The position numbers and the translations under genes are program-made. Of a stretch of 64,000 bases of DNA, positions 37,601 through 52,000 are shown in pieces. The notes beneath the pieces were generated by a model, which was not told the origin of the DNA, searched no databases, and saw only the letters and a list, made by a program, of their open reading frames with translations. Location of the stretch: positions 386,722 through 450,721 of the forward strand of contig NW_019774514.1 in NCBI RefSeq assembly GCF_001039355.2, read 5' to 3'. The stretch's first letter is position 1, and each line of letters opens with the position of its first letter. This DNA is from Lingula anatina (Eukaryota; Brachiopoda; Lingulata; Lingulida; Lingulidae).

Positions 37601-40600
37601 TAGCAAAAATGATAAATTAAACTCTGCATTTAAACTTTCTTATTTGTCAGTTATTTACCAAAGTACGAAAATGCCAAGACCTTGCTTAAATTGTGTTTCA
37701 TATATTGTGCAATGGTTATTGCAAAATATCATCACAACGCCATTCCTACAGTGCTATAACAACCATATACGACAGATGTTTTGCAACAGAAATTCCACTA
37801 ATTAGAATTAATGTATTCTATCAGAGCCTATAAATTCCATCTGATTGCATTCATCAATACTGGAGCCCTGGTTAAAGCAGGTGCTCACCCTAAGCCATGC
37901 CCTATCACTCCTAGTCAAATGGCCAGAGATTTTATTAAATAACTTAGATAAAGTTTGATGGTGCTATGGGAATAAGGCATTTTTGTCACTTCCACACAAA
38001 CTTGTCTGAAGCAGTGTCTCATAAATAGAGCTTGCTTTATTATAGCAACCATATCATTTATGGACACTGAGAGCATTAGCAGCTTTCATTGTGGCTGGGA
38101 ACATACGCAACCATGTAATATGTATATTTGAGTAGCACACATAAAAGACAAAATGGCAAAATGGGGAATTTGGGCAGTTTTTAATGGTCACACTGGGCCA
38201 TAGGAAATGCCGTAAAACGGGCAATTCCACTTGTTGACCCAATGTCATTGTACTGGTATTGGGGGAGTAAGCTCTTCTATATAGGTGAAAAAAATATCTA
38301 TCCCATATAACAGACAGTTTCTATTATAAACTTCTGTATACCGTTCTCATCTATCCAATTTATAGGACAGTGGAGGTAGTACACTTGCAAATGTATTGCA
38401 CCAGCTTTTGAAACAAGACAACTCAGTGTGATTAAGTTAATTAAGTTTTAATCCTAGAGGGCCTTGTTGCACTGAAGGGCCTCAAGGGTTAACTCTCCAA
38501 GAGGTAGCCCACTGTGCTCTATGGGCTTTAAATTGGCCTGCTAATTGGCCACCTTATTCTGCCTGGCTAATTGAATTATTAAAGGGGCAGGCGGTCTAAC
38601 CTTTGGAGTCCTAACTGGGAGTGCATACTGAGACCCTGGACTATATGCCAATTAAGTGCTGCCCTCTCAGTTGCCTGCATTTATTTTTCCTGGATTTTTC
38701 TGACTTAATTGGTATAATTCAGGGCACTGTTTCTCAACATTCCAAGATGCCACAGTTAGTTCTATGAAAATATGCAAGACCCTTCTTGTGAAATATTAGT
38801 AGAATTGCATTTTGGAGTTGTTGACAATGTAGGCACTCCATGGACCTTTTCAAAACTCATAATTTAGATGAAATTATATCAAGGAGTTAAACACAGAAAA
38901 TTTGCAGTTGATATAATTGTGTAGGGAGGGACAGAGGATGGGGGGGGGGGAGTGATGACAATTAAGTCATAGGATCAATTAACTAAAGTAATTAGTGCTC
39001 TTTACATTTACGTCTGCTCTGCATAGCAGATATTGTTGCTTTTTACGTTTTATCACACAAGTATCACACAACAAGTGCTGACATTGTTGCAGACTACTAT
39101 ATATAAGTAAAAAAGTTTTATCATGGAAAGAAATGTGTGTTGGTGGATAACCAAAGGAAAAACAATCTAAAAATAATTATGTTGACCAACTGTGAGTTAA
39201 TTGACTTAAATGAGACTCAAGATAGAGTTCACCCAGTGGCTACCTGTATCATTACTTGGTCAAGAATTTCCAGATGTAAGAGCCAAGGGGAAGTCGGGGA
39301 CATGACAGGTACCCTGTTACACAACAGGTTATGCTATCCTAGGGCTCTGACGTCAATGGGAGGGCAGCCATTTCATCCTTCAGTGCCCTGTGGTTCTTAG
39401 CACACTTTTCTTCTATTGCTAAGATAACATTGGTATCTTGATGAGCCTCTTTAACCAAAGAGATACTCATGTTGTAAAGTGTCTACTCCACTTGATTACA
39501 TAATCAGACAGATTCCTTGATTATGCAATGCAGGTGTTAAGATTCACATGCTTGTTTTGTTTCTTTGGGGATCAAACTGAAATTAACTGGAAAAAGGACA
39601 GTTGGAATTTTTTATTGCTGATTTTTTAGTGCAGTTGATAGAAGTGAACTAAATGGAGTGCATGTAGTTCTGTACGGACTTTGTTCCAAATTCAACATCT
39701 TTTAAATTAATCTACTGCATTTTTGTTGTTAAAGATAAAAGAGCAAGTCTACAGTGCTAGGTAGTGTAGTTTTGAGCAAAAATTTCATGTTGTAAAACTG
39801 AATATTTTCTACATGAGAGAGAGTGGTAAAAATATAGAGCACAGTCTTCTCTCCCAGCAGCAGACATTGCCCCGTTTCTTAGAGAAGGGCATCTCAGAAG
39901 TACTGTCTTGTTCTATTAAATCTGATAATCCTGAGGTTAGGAAACCGAGTGAACTTGGGTGTTTTTGAATGCATTATGAAGGGAAAGTTGCATACTTAAA
40001 CTGCATCAGAGTTCCTGTATAACCTTTAAAGTGGAAATATACTGCATCTTTTCCTTGAGCCCAGTTAAAAGCACTGTAGCATATTGAAGCTGTAATGTAT
40101 ACCATCATCCCTCTTCTCCTTGCTGCATCCCATAAATCTGAGGATTAAAAAGCCATGAATGCTGTGTCAGACAGGGGACATTAATTGTGCGGCCTATCAG
40201 ATGAGCAGGGAAGTTGGTGGCTTGACGTCAGTATTGCATGTAGAGATCACTTGCGGTGTTAAGATTGTAGGCAAGTGGACAGACAAATAACACTGATAAC
40301 ATACCAGGTGCAGTGGTGTTTCAAAGGCCATTGTGTCAGTTCATGGGCTGCTAAACACAGTCTCCCCACTGCTAAGATGTACAGTGGATCTGATTGCTGT
40401 CCAGGCGTAATGTGAAATCTCTTGATAATCCCATTACTTGTTGTAAAATCTCAGCATTGAAATTGACTTTGTTATCTCGGACGAAAGAAGCGTTTTATTT
40501 GTCCAAGTTGTAATAGATGATCTTTGATTATTTTGGTCACTCATTCATTTCCATCACTGTCATCTTTATTATGAAAGAATATAAAAATTAGCACAGTTTG

Positions 40601-43007
40601 TGTCAATTTTTATATTGACATAGTTTGTTTCAATATAAAATTGACCCAAACTGTGAAGGCTGCTTTTCCAGACAGCTTGCACAATACATCTTTAAACTTT
40701 ACTCTTTGTACAGACTGTAAGGTTATTATTTTTCACCTGAAGAATTCACTTAAATGGCACAGGACTAATTTAAATATTAAGCAGTGAATAGGATAGCAGA
40801 AAGATTATATTGCCTTCCTCTCAATTTTCCAATAGAAGTTGCAATCACTATGAATTTTTAATGCACAAAAGCGTACAGTTCACGTAGTTAGAATCTTTCT
40901 AAACGAGGCATGTCGTGGTGAGCATTGGGAATTTCACTAATAATTTAGCTGATATGAAGTATGATTGATGTTAAAGATAAAAAGATATTGTACAGTATAG
41001 TTCCATGTCATCAAGTGAAATTGGGAGTCTTTGAGGATGAAGGGTAAACTTTTTGTCATCTTAACTGTCTCTTAGAATTAGTTAAACAATTATGTAATAT
41101 AAACAGCATTTTTCAAACTTCATTCCAAAAGAACAATCTTCATGAATGGGTAAAAAATTTCGAAAGTATATACTTTCTCTCAAATCCTCAAATTTTGATA
41201 ATTTACATATTTATACAGCATGCCTTGAAAATTAAGCCTAATTTCCTTTCCTTTTTTTCTGCATCTTTCCCACTGGTGTTTAGTTTGATCCCGTAAAATC
41301 AATAAACCAAGTTATCTATATTGTCATGTGGATCACTGCACCTCTATACTTTGATCATAGCACAAACTACCAGATAACACACCCACTCCAATGTCCCAGA
41401 TAGAATTAAATCTCTCTGATGACATTTTTTTCATTAAAATTGCCAAGATAAAGCTGCCTATCTCGCTAAGGTTCGAAGGGTCCCCTGCATGCTGCTGGAA
41501 CTAAGAAGGGGCATTAGGTACGATTAATGTGTGGAGCTGTCTCTACCTGCTATGAGATATTAGTCCTGTTAGATCAGAATCGAGCAAGCAGCGATGATTA
41601 TCAGTACTATCTCGTGGTCCATCTCCAGTGCTGGTATGGGGGCACGGCACCACACACATGACTGGGTTATAATAGTAATACATAAAGTTTTATGTTATCC
41701 TTGAGGGAAAAATATGAAGTAACTGCTTCATTTTACATGTGTTTCATGTTGCCTGCAGGATAAATGTGGCAATATAATTTTTTCATGTGTTCATGCTGGA
41801 GAGATTGTCTAAGCTAACCTGAGAAATTGAAAAATGAAAAAAATTGTCTAAGGGATGTTCTCATACATGTTTGTCTTATAATGTACAGAAATTTGAATTT
41901 ATTTCCTAAGCCAAGGTGAAGAACTACAGGTTCTAGTTAAAAACTGCTGTCCATGGGATATGCACATATCATAACATGTATTTTTGAGAAATAAACTTGA
42001 CCAAGCAATGCTCTTTGTGCATTTGTGTCTACTTAAAATAAACAAATGCATATAGTAAGTTATTTGGTAATTTTGAGTAGATTATTATTATTTTTATTGT
42101 ATTTTGCTAGTTATTTTATCTCCCATCCCTCCTTGCTTTTAGACAAAGGTATGTTAACTAATATAAGTACTTCATGCAGTGGCAGATGTTTACATGCTCA
42201 GTGAGGTATTTCTGCCCATTACATGTGTGAATTCAATGTGCAATAATATTAAATCCAACTGAAATGGATGTTTTATTCATTATCAAAATGATGCAATGTT
42301 TTACTGGGTATTGTTTTTTGTTTTCTAAATGTTTTATTCGTTGTCAAAATGATGCAATGCTGAACAGGTTGGTCCTCTTTTTGTCTTTCTTCTTTCATGT
42401 ATATAAACAGTCTAATTTTTCTTCAGCTTGAAAGTAGCTGGAAGGTCTGACTAAATGTAGTATGCCATGTTGGATGGTAAATCGTTTCAGACTTAACAAA
42501 TCTTGTTGAGTATAAAAAAATGGATTTTTCTTAAAAAACTGTGCAGTGCTTAGAGAGTCAAAAAGCAAAAAAATGAGAACAACCAAAATATTGGCACATA
42601 GGTCACAGAACTTGTTCCATTGGAATGCCAAGTGGTTGCTTGACTCAAAGCAGTTTGGTGCAGAATTATAACATGAAGTTTTATCTTCCCCTGACGACAG
42701 ATTTATCATCTCAAATACTGATATGACATCTCTGTACTTAAAATTGTTTTGACACATGCTCATATGTGTATTTGTAATGCATTGGGTTGCCTTTAAAATA
42801 ATCTGATATGCTATACTACAGTCTCTGTATACAGGGTTATCTCTAGCAAGTGAAATAGCAAAATAAATACCTACTGTATACAGATGAAATTTCCTCTGCA
42901 TTTTACTGATTTGATTAAGCGAACAAACTAAATTTTATCAATTGTTTTTGTTTTTTTTAATATTTAGTCTTAATCCTCTTCTTCCTATGGCATCATTTAC
43001 ACTATGC

Positions 43008-43046
<39 letters not shown>

Positions 43047-46000
43047 TCTGTGATTGTGTTCTTGAAATACAAGTTAATGTTTTTTTCTATCTTTAAATTT
43101 CATGTATTACATTTACTTCTCCTGCCTGTAAGTGTGAATACAAGTAAATTGATCAAAACTGATCTACTTATGGGTAACTGCATGCTCTCTATGTGTTGAC
43201 CATTCAGATGGGACACCAGATAATCTGGAGTGGGAACATCGTAAAGTGGATTAAGAATGAAGGAATGATAATACAGTTCAATTTGACTACAAAGCACATT
43301 TTGTGGTGACTAATGTCTGTTGATAAATTTGATATACGATCTAATTCTGGGCCATAGAAATACAGGGATTTGATTTCTAAAATTGCATTTTGTTGTATCA
43401 AAAACAATTTAGAAAGGGGAAAATGTAGAATGCAAGTGGGAGGTAGGAGGGGGGGGGGGGTAGATGCAGAATTGTTCATTTCTTGACAGAAGCATCTTCA
43501 TTATACTTGGTTCTCAAACTTTAAAGTCCCCAGTCAATACTGATAAAGGAGCCTTTGGGTAATGACTTTAAGATGGGTAAAGGACACTTGTCTATTGATC
43601 AGAAGATCTGTAATTACTGTCAGAACTTGGTGGTGAAGACTTTCTGGATAATTTATTGGATAGGCATATCAAGAATTCAGTGTAGCATGTTGAAAGGGTT
43701 TCGAGAGAAATTGTTTACAGAAATTTGAGCTAAAACCTTCATTCTTGATAGATTGATTAATGTTAAGGAATTTTTGATGATAATAGTGAGATGAAAAGGA
43801 TTATTCTACGCTATTGATATGATTGTGTAGTGATTGATTCCAACACCAGCCTTCCACATATCAACTGTTGCATTCATGCATGGTTACTGCCATCTCTAAT
43901 TGTCAAGGTACAGTACATAACCTGTGTCTTCTTTATATATGTTATCCACATGTGGCTCTCAGTGGATTTTCTACCTGCATGAATGTTTTAAATCTCTGAT
44001 TTCTGTGCACATTTACAATTATACACAGCTCAGAACATTTTGAAGGTAGTAAGAAGAAAAATTATATATTTTTTCTATGACTTGTAGTATGGTAAAGCAA
44101 TGAAGCTTTCTCAAACTAGGTAGCTTTCAAAACTTGTGCAGATGAAGATGCTCCATTGTACAAGTGTAGATTACACTTAGCCAGGTGCAAATGAAAAGAA
44201 ATTAAATCATTTTTAGAGTTTTAATGACACACTTGCATGATTGGCCAGCTTGATTTGGAGCATGATGAATTTGAAGAGAAGCAAAGAGAATGCAGCTTTT
44301 ACGTATGTTCTGATGTGAGAGTAAGGGGTTAAAACCATATTAAGTTGAAGTAATATATATATATATAATCTACATGCCAAACTAAAACAATCATTTTAAG
44401 AACTTAATGACTAGAATGCATTGGTTATCAGCACCACAAAAATGAAGATTGTGTTTTGCTGTTAGATTTTATCAAATTAATGATTGTTTAATGAAATGTT
44501 TAGTCTTTCAGTTTGCCAAACACTTATATGTATGAATTAAATGTAAATCTATGTTTCAGTGTAGTGTTATTTTAAAATCAGTATCATTTATTGTTTTGTT
44601 GATGATAAAACTAGTTCATGATGATGTTTAAAGGCTTCGCTTTACTGATATCTGTAGATACATATGATACATATATGAATAGATTCACATGGCGCATGTA
44701 GTCACTAGCTGAAAATTTATACAAGTGATGTTTGTTTTGAATAGGAGCAGTTAGTGTTTTTCTTTTTGAAATGCTCTTTCATGGAAAAAAGGTCTTTTTT
44801 TGTCTCTTTTTCATGTGCAGCTGAAATTCAGAACTCTTGGAAAGAAAAATTGCAATTCTTAATTGATTTACTCTGAATGTGTCAGTATGAGGAAATCCTG
44901 AATCTCCTTAGGAAAGATTCTTATGAAGTTAATTTGCACATGTGCAGATTGTGTAAAAACAGTTACTTAATTAGGGTAAGGGTTTCATATTTTGATCAGC
45001 ACACAAACAAGTTTGTTTTCTTTTCCAGGTCTCAGAGAGTGAACTAACATTCGGTCCAATGCGGCTGAAACAGCATACTATGTCGGTGAGTAGGCAAAAA
45101 GTTGAGAAAAAACAAATTCTTTGATGAAAATGCATATTGTTTAACCAAAGTACTTTAGGTCACTGTTCCATCACTTGGAGGCATGCACGCACACATGTAC
45201 GCACATTTGTAGACAGACAGACATACATGCCTGCACGTCTGCACACATGCATGCTGCCCTCTTTCAGCATTTATATGATGTTTGATTGGAGCAGTAGGGT
45301 AAACGAAAGATCATTGCTTTTAGTAATAACTTGAAGGGAATCCAGGCTAAACTGATGAAAAATGACAGAACCTCCTTTTTTTCTGGGAACTGGTGATTAT
45401 TGAAAGTGAAACAGAACCTCTTCAAAATTACATTTATCATGTAGTTCCTTACTGGGGGCCTGTATCTCTATGATGTAGTCATGCTTTGACTCCTTCACAG
45501 TTGTCATAACTGTAGGTACAGGAAAAAATTGTTTACATATATGCCAAAGATACAAACTGCTTCATATTTGATTAAGATTGATGAATCCTCTCGGATAGAG
45601 CAAGTAAAACTGTGTGTGAACAAACCCCAGCAACATTACGACTATAGAAAATGTTTCCAAGCAGAACAATTATTGTGAAATCTTACAGTTTGTAGCTAGA
45701 CCATTTATGTGCCAAGCCAATTACTTGGTGAAAGAATAATTAAATGTTATATATGTGTATCTAACCTAAAATTAATTTAGAATTTGGCATTGAGAGAATA
45801 TGTAAACATAAGTCTATTAAGTCACCTGTATCTGCCCTGAGAATTCTTAATAGAAATGTTGGTCTAAATCACATAATTTTTGATGTTGGCACACATTTTT
45901 CTAGCACTTCTATTCTTTTATTGAGATGCTTCCATTGAAGTTCTTTGCTCCAGACACCACAGCACTTTCTACAGCTTTCCTGGAATGTCATCAAGCTGTG

Positions 46001-49000
46001 AATGGGGGATGATGATGTGAATTCCCAAGAAATAAATGAGGGTGTTCATTTGTCCAAGAAATGTGATACATAATTATTCTGTTTGAGAGACCACATCTCT
46101 GTCTAGTTTTACATATTTAACTTTTACTGTACAATGACTAGAGATATAGTTAACTTTTTCCAAGGTTGAAAATTGAAAGTCCCTATTTCCCTTACCTTCC
46201 CTTGAAAAAAATAAAAAAAGACATGGACATAATATCAAATTAATGAAAACAAAGATTTCAGTATTACCAGACAACAGACAGATTTGACAATGAATACTAA
46301 TTTCACAAAGTAGTTATAGTATCCTGTTTATGCTTAAGTTAATTTTCAATTTACATTTATGTATTTAAACTCTCAAAGGGCAACCTAAATTAATCAACCC
46401 CTTATAATTTAAAATATGATAAATTCCATTTGATTTAGTTCCACGTACACAGTTAATAACATATGTTATCGGCGAGGTTTATCTGCACCAATTTTAGGGC
46501 TACCAAAGGAGATTTTCCAGGAAAATAGATAATCAACTGAACAAAATGTTCCTAGTTGCACACATATTCCTGTAAAAGACATCTTACATCTCATATTTAG
46601 ATTGCAGGTAAACCATGAGTCTCAGAGTAAATAGTCAAGATTTTAAATGAACTTTAAATTTTTTTGGTAACAGACGGCATTTCCCCCAATGTTCTGTTTT
46701 TTTTTTTTTTTTGATTGACAGACAATTTGTATCTCAATGTGTCTAGACATGTAGCCATGTAACCTGTGCCTGTTGTCATTGTCACCAGCATCTTTGGCCT
46801 CATCTGCACCATGCACTTTTCACAGTTTATGCTATAAATGAAAAACCAAGTCACTTATTGTCCATTTAGACCCCATGCCCATAGGCACCATTGGTCTATA
46901 TGGATAGATCTGCAGAGACTTGCTAAGTGCAATCAACTTATCTGAATGACATGTCTGCTCTTGTTTCCAAGAACTCTTATAATCACTAGCTTTTCTGTAT
47001 TCTACTTAATGTCAGAAGGAGAAGTGTCTGTCATTTAAGCTGATTGCAGTCAGTGAGAGTCCCCACAGACTCCACATAGACCAATGGCGTCTGTGCAAAT
47101 AGGACCTAAAACTTACCAGAATGATTTGCAGCACCAAAATACATGACAAATTTGAATGACAACTTTATAAGGCCGCTTTTTTTTTTTTTTTTGTGGTTTG
47201 CAGTTTTTTTTGCAAATTTTCCTTTTTTCACAAATTGGCATTTCATCTTCAGGGTGTGACTTTAAAGTCACCTGGGCCTGGAGTTCTGCCCCAGTAACAT
47301 TTTCTGAATTTCCACAGTACTGATAATATATTATATTATTGAAATTTTGTGGGGATTATGCTCATAAGCATTATGTAATATGCATCAAAATTGACACATT
47401 TTGTGCATTGTCATCATTTTACATTAGTGAATCTATCAGCTTTGTCATTTATATATCTGCCCATAATAGACAGCTTTGCTCCCTGGTTTATAAAATGGGT
47501 GGAACATGTTTTAATATCATCAGTTTTTCTTCAGATTCAGCCCTAATAAACGATAATTGCCGTTTCTGAGCAAGAGCCTCAGATTCCCTCGCGCAAACGC
47601 CAATATTAACGAGCCCCACCTCAGATTAAGAAGCACAACGTAAAGTTACCGAGCACAAACTTGGCGTTTCCAAGCACTATCAATTTGTCCAGTTTCCAGC
47701 GGGGCCCACGGCTGCCACCCTGAGCTTCAGAGCTAACTTGACACTAACCTTTTCACTGTAGCCTGTCTCCATCGTGTCAAGTAACCTCTTACCAGTTTCG
47801 TGTGCCNNNNNNNNNNNNNNNNNNNNNNNNNNNNNNNNNNNNNCACCCTGAGCTTCAGAGCTGACTTGACACTAACCTTTTCACTGTAGCCTATCTCCAT
47901 CGTGTCAAGTAACCTCTGACCAGATTCGAGTGCCCCCGCCGCCCGCCAATCAAATTTAAAGCCCGCACTCAATGACTCATTGAACGATCTAGCCAATGAA
48001 CGCGAACGAGTCAAAGCGCGCTTTGTTCAAATCCGGACCAATCAAAGATAAGGCTGAATATCAGGGACTTGCCGTAACCTGTGGGCAGCACGCAAAATAC
48101 ATCATCCCTCAGTAGATAATGATGCAGGGCATCATACTGCTCTGGTTTCAATTCCGATATACTCCATGCTTTCTTTGTGTACGGTTATGCACTCGGAACC
48201 ACTCGGAACTACTCGGATGTCTACGCACTCGACAATAACTATGTTGTTAGTATGGAGCTTGCGGAATCAGCCGAGGATTGCCGATTGACGATCAACCAAT
48301 CAGCGTTTTCACCAAACTTTGGTGAAAAATTTTGAAACATGGATTCGATTGGCTTATATAAAATAGGTCAAACTATTTTCGTCAGAGGTTACTTGACACG
48401 ATGGAGATAGACTACAGTGAAAAGGTTAGTGTCAAGTTAGCTCTGAAGCTCAGGGTGACGGCTGCTTACATACGGGTTCTTTTTATCAACTCAGGACTAT
48501 TTTCAAGATGGCGGAAGATACAAGAGACATAACGGTTGAACTTTCAGAGATTTCTGGGCGCAAACAAGTAATATTATCTCCCCTTTCTGTCTCTTGACGA
48601 AAAAAAAGGATTTTTAACATCCATGGCACGACCATATAAAGTGGCTAGATCATTACTGACAGATTTTGAAGAGAATTGTCGTGATTATTCTAAGCACATG
48701 GACTATGTGAGCACCTAAATAATGACACTACGGAAATGATAAATAGGATGCAAATAAAAAATGATTCATCGACTATTTTCACCGACTCAGAAATATCTGT
48801 TTCCATGTATCAATATTTTAACTTGAGCAAAATAAATATGTAAAATTCTCAAAACAAACCAAACTACTGCATTAGTATATTCCACTATCCATACCGCGTA
48901 TTAATACAGCAGCAATGCGTTCTCGACAACCTTCGGCTCATACGGAACATACCGAACAGGTAAATAAGCAGATCAACGGCTAGTGCTTGGAAACGCTAAG

Positions 49001-52000
49001 TTTGTGCTCGGTAACTTTACATTGTGCTTGTTAATCTGAGGTGGGGCTCATTAATATTGGCGTTTGCGCTCGGGAATCTGAGGCTCGTGCTAGGAAACGC
49101 CTAATCCGTTTATGAGGCCTGAGATTTATGAAAAATGTATTGGTGAAAAGAGGATTAAAGTTTGCTTGCTTGAAAATGCAGATAGAGGAGAAGGGAGAGA
49201 AATGGGAAAAGGGAGACAATTTCAGAATATAAATATGATCTGTAATTTGTATGATATTTATTGACCAGGAATTTTGCACCAGTGAGAGTTCTTATAAAGT
49301 TCATAACCTCTTGACCATGATCATGCTGGTGGGTTTCTAAGAATCATGCATCCATTATTGACCAATTATGAATCATCAAGTAATTGATCAAACTAACGAT
49401 AAGCATTTGAAAGTGACCTTTGCATTTGATCAGGGGCATCTTCATTTTGAGCTCATCGGGAATTTATTGATATAAGTTTGCCTTGTGGGTTTTGTAAACT
49501 GTCACTTGATTATGTTATTAAACAAGAATCTGACCTCCTAATAGGCAACATATTTGATTACAATGAAGACTTTATTCTCTATTATTTAAACTTGGCATTC
49601 AATCATGAGAAAGGACTCTCAGTTATTAATAAGAATAATACCAAGGGAATGTTTCTCCAATTTAAATACATTTTTATATTATGTAGTTAAAACATTATTT
49701 CATTAATTCCATATCTGTGTACTGTTTCATGTTTCATAAATCAGACATAAAGAGATTTCCAAAAGGTTAAAGGGCCACTCTGTGGGATTTTACCACCAAA
49801 ATGAATTATTAGAGACTCTCCATGCAGTTGAAAATCCCCCTCTGTCATATTTATGTACAGTTAAGTTTCTTAAATTTCCTAATTCAGACTCCAAAGACAA
49901 TAAAATTCTTAAAAAATATCTTATCTGATGTGTACCTTATGTCCTTACTATCTTTTCAACCTCTCTGGTAGCCATTGCCAGCTTGCAACATCTGTATTAT
50001 ACATGGCAGAGGATGGTGATAAAAAAGCAAGCTAACATTTACTTGTGTGAAAACAAGGTGATGCATGTGATGGTATATTTTGTTTATAATGACTGGCCAG
50101 TCATTTCAACTAAAGTATTCTATTAAAAATGGAATAAAAACATTGAATCTAAGTTTAAAGACTGGTCAAGCAATTATGTATGTGTTAGTAAGAGAGAATT
50201 GCTCTTTATCCCAGGAAAATTCATTTTGTCAGGAAAATCCCATGAAAGTAGCCCTTCAGTATTATTATTTCAGTTTTCCATTGGAAATCTATCTAGTGAA
50301 ATAGTAACTATGGTTACGCTGGCAGAAAAACATTAGCTCTTCTTTCTTAAAGAAAGTAAGATGACCATATCTGTGAAGGTGAATGAACTAGAGTCTTCTA
50401 CCATTCTAGTAAAAGTCTTCCACAAGGCAAGTTCAGTGCATGCTGTAAAGATACAAAACTAATTTGTTTACCAAAATGGATGCTAGCCATGAACCAACGT
50501 GGGATATAGTGGTTACCATGGCAACCCACTTGAATGTCTCACCTTTCCTCAAGCTGTTGTTTTGAAAAATACCTGAAATTGTATATGGTTGGTTACTACA
50601 TGGCGTGCCAGTCTCCCGTACATCTCTGTAGAAATGTCAAAGGTAATGTTGTTAATTAGGAATATTTTTCTTTATTTTCTGAGTTAGTTCCCAGTGGAAA
50701 TGCCTTTATTTTTCTTGCTATTTGAGTAGAAAATAATGTGAGAAGTTGATGTGATGTGCACTCCCTGATAGAACATATTTTGTTTGAGCAAATGAATCAA
50801 ATTCCATCCAAATCAATGAGAAATTGACTGAAAGGAATTTTAAAATTCCCTATTCGTCTGAGGCCTGATCACTTTCTTTTCTTTACAGAAATGAAGAAAG
50901 AAATGTCTGTATTTGTTTGTATGTTGTGTTTGTATGCATTTTTATATACACGAGGAACATGTTGAGGAACTTCTTTCTTATTAATCAAGTAATTAGTAGC
51001 AATTTTATTCTTCTTTAATTGCTGGCCAAAACATGTTTAACCTTTCCTATCAGCAGGGGTTGTATCAACTGGAGAAGAAAAGTACTATATAGTCTGAAAT
51101 ATGTCCTAAATTTTATACCAAAATTTTAGTCTTTAATGACCGTAGATTAATCAGTGTAGTAGTGCAATTAAAAGAAATGTTTTGATTTTTAATAGAGAGA
51201 AAGACGACAAATGTTTCAGACCAATTCTTATTTAATGTAAGTGGATGGTTATGAATCTTAAACCAAATTAGACCAAAATTTTGGTATTAAAGTTTAGACT
51301 AATTTTGGGACTTAAGTTCTCCTGAAGAACATTTCCTATGCGGTCATTTTAACCTTCGACATTAACGCTATTTAATATAGTGCTTGAATTTAGATCAAAG
51401 TTGTCTCTTTCTGTTGCTGTGTAACTTAAGTGCAAGTGCTTTAGTAGTGTCAGAGTTTGGTGTAAATACAACATAGGATACTACAGCAATACTACAAGAT
51501 GCTGCGATTAGAAAAAAAATTACCTGTCTCATGCTGCTTTAACAAACTTAAAACAGAATTTGAAGCTGTCAGTATATTTTTGAAAGTTTTGAAAGGCATT
51601 GTCTATTAAATTGGAGCAAAATATTTATTTGTGAATTTTGTCACTTTGAAGACATCTGTGACAGTCTATACTTATAATTTAAAGGAACACGTTTAACACA
51701 ACTTTGTAGCCTGTATTTGTTGCCGATATTTTTAAGTAGATTTTTTAAAAATTGAAAACATTTCATTTTAGTATGATCATAATAGCATTTGAAGCCTGTG
51801 GTTGATTATCTGGCTCTGTTCTTGTGCATTTGAATGCAAGAAGTATGTTTGGATAACTGATAACTATGAGACTATCCTTATATCCTCCACTGTTGTTTTT
51901 AACATGTAGTTTGAACAGGGATTAACTGACATAGCTTTTCACATTGAAGTCTAACTTCTTCTTGGCCCGGCATCAGAAAGCTGATGTGTCCATCATGGAG

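Larger units (their letters stand above)
14578..45028 (+). other. PDE8: PDE8 intron 1 (30.5 kb)
   Basis: No additional PDE8 coding exon was recognised. It contains the MITEs, microsatellites, gap, hairpin and regulatory-like stretches listed separately. Long first introns of this type often hold alternative promoters and enhancers, but none is proven here. Segments 14578-19468, 26000-27600 and 31000-36200 show no feature I can support. Confidence 0.85.
47538..49120. mobile_element. Long-TIR non-autonomous DNA transposon (family E), interrupted by another element
   Basis: The left arm, about 47538-47678, and right arm, about 48978-49120, are inverted copies of about 140 bp at roughly 90% identity by eye (for example gagcctcagattccc, gcgcaaacgccaatatta, gagccccacctcagatta, aaagttaccgagcacaaact). 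Interior sequence 48500-48960 reappears in the 10330-11132 remnant. No intact transposase seen. Confidence 0.88.
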
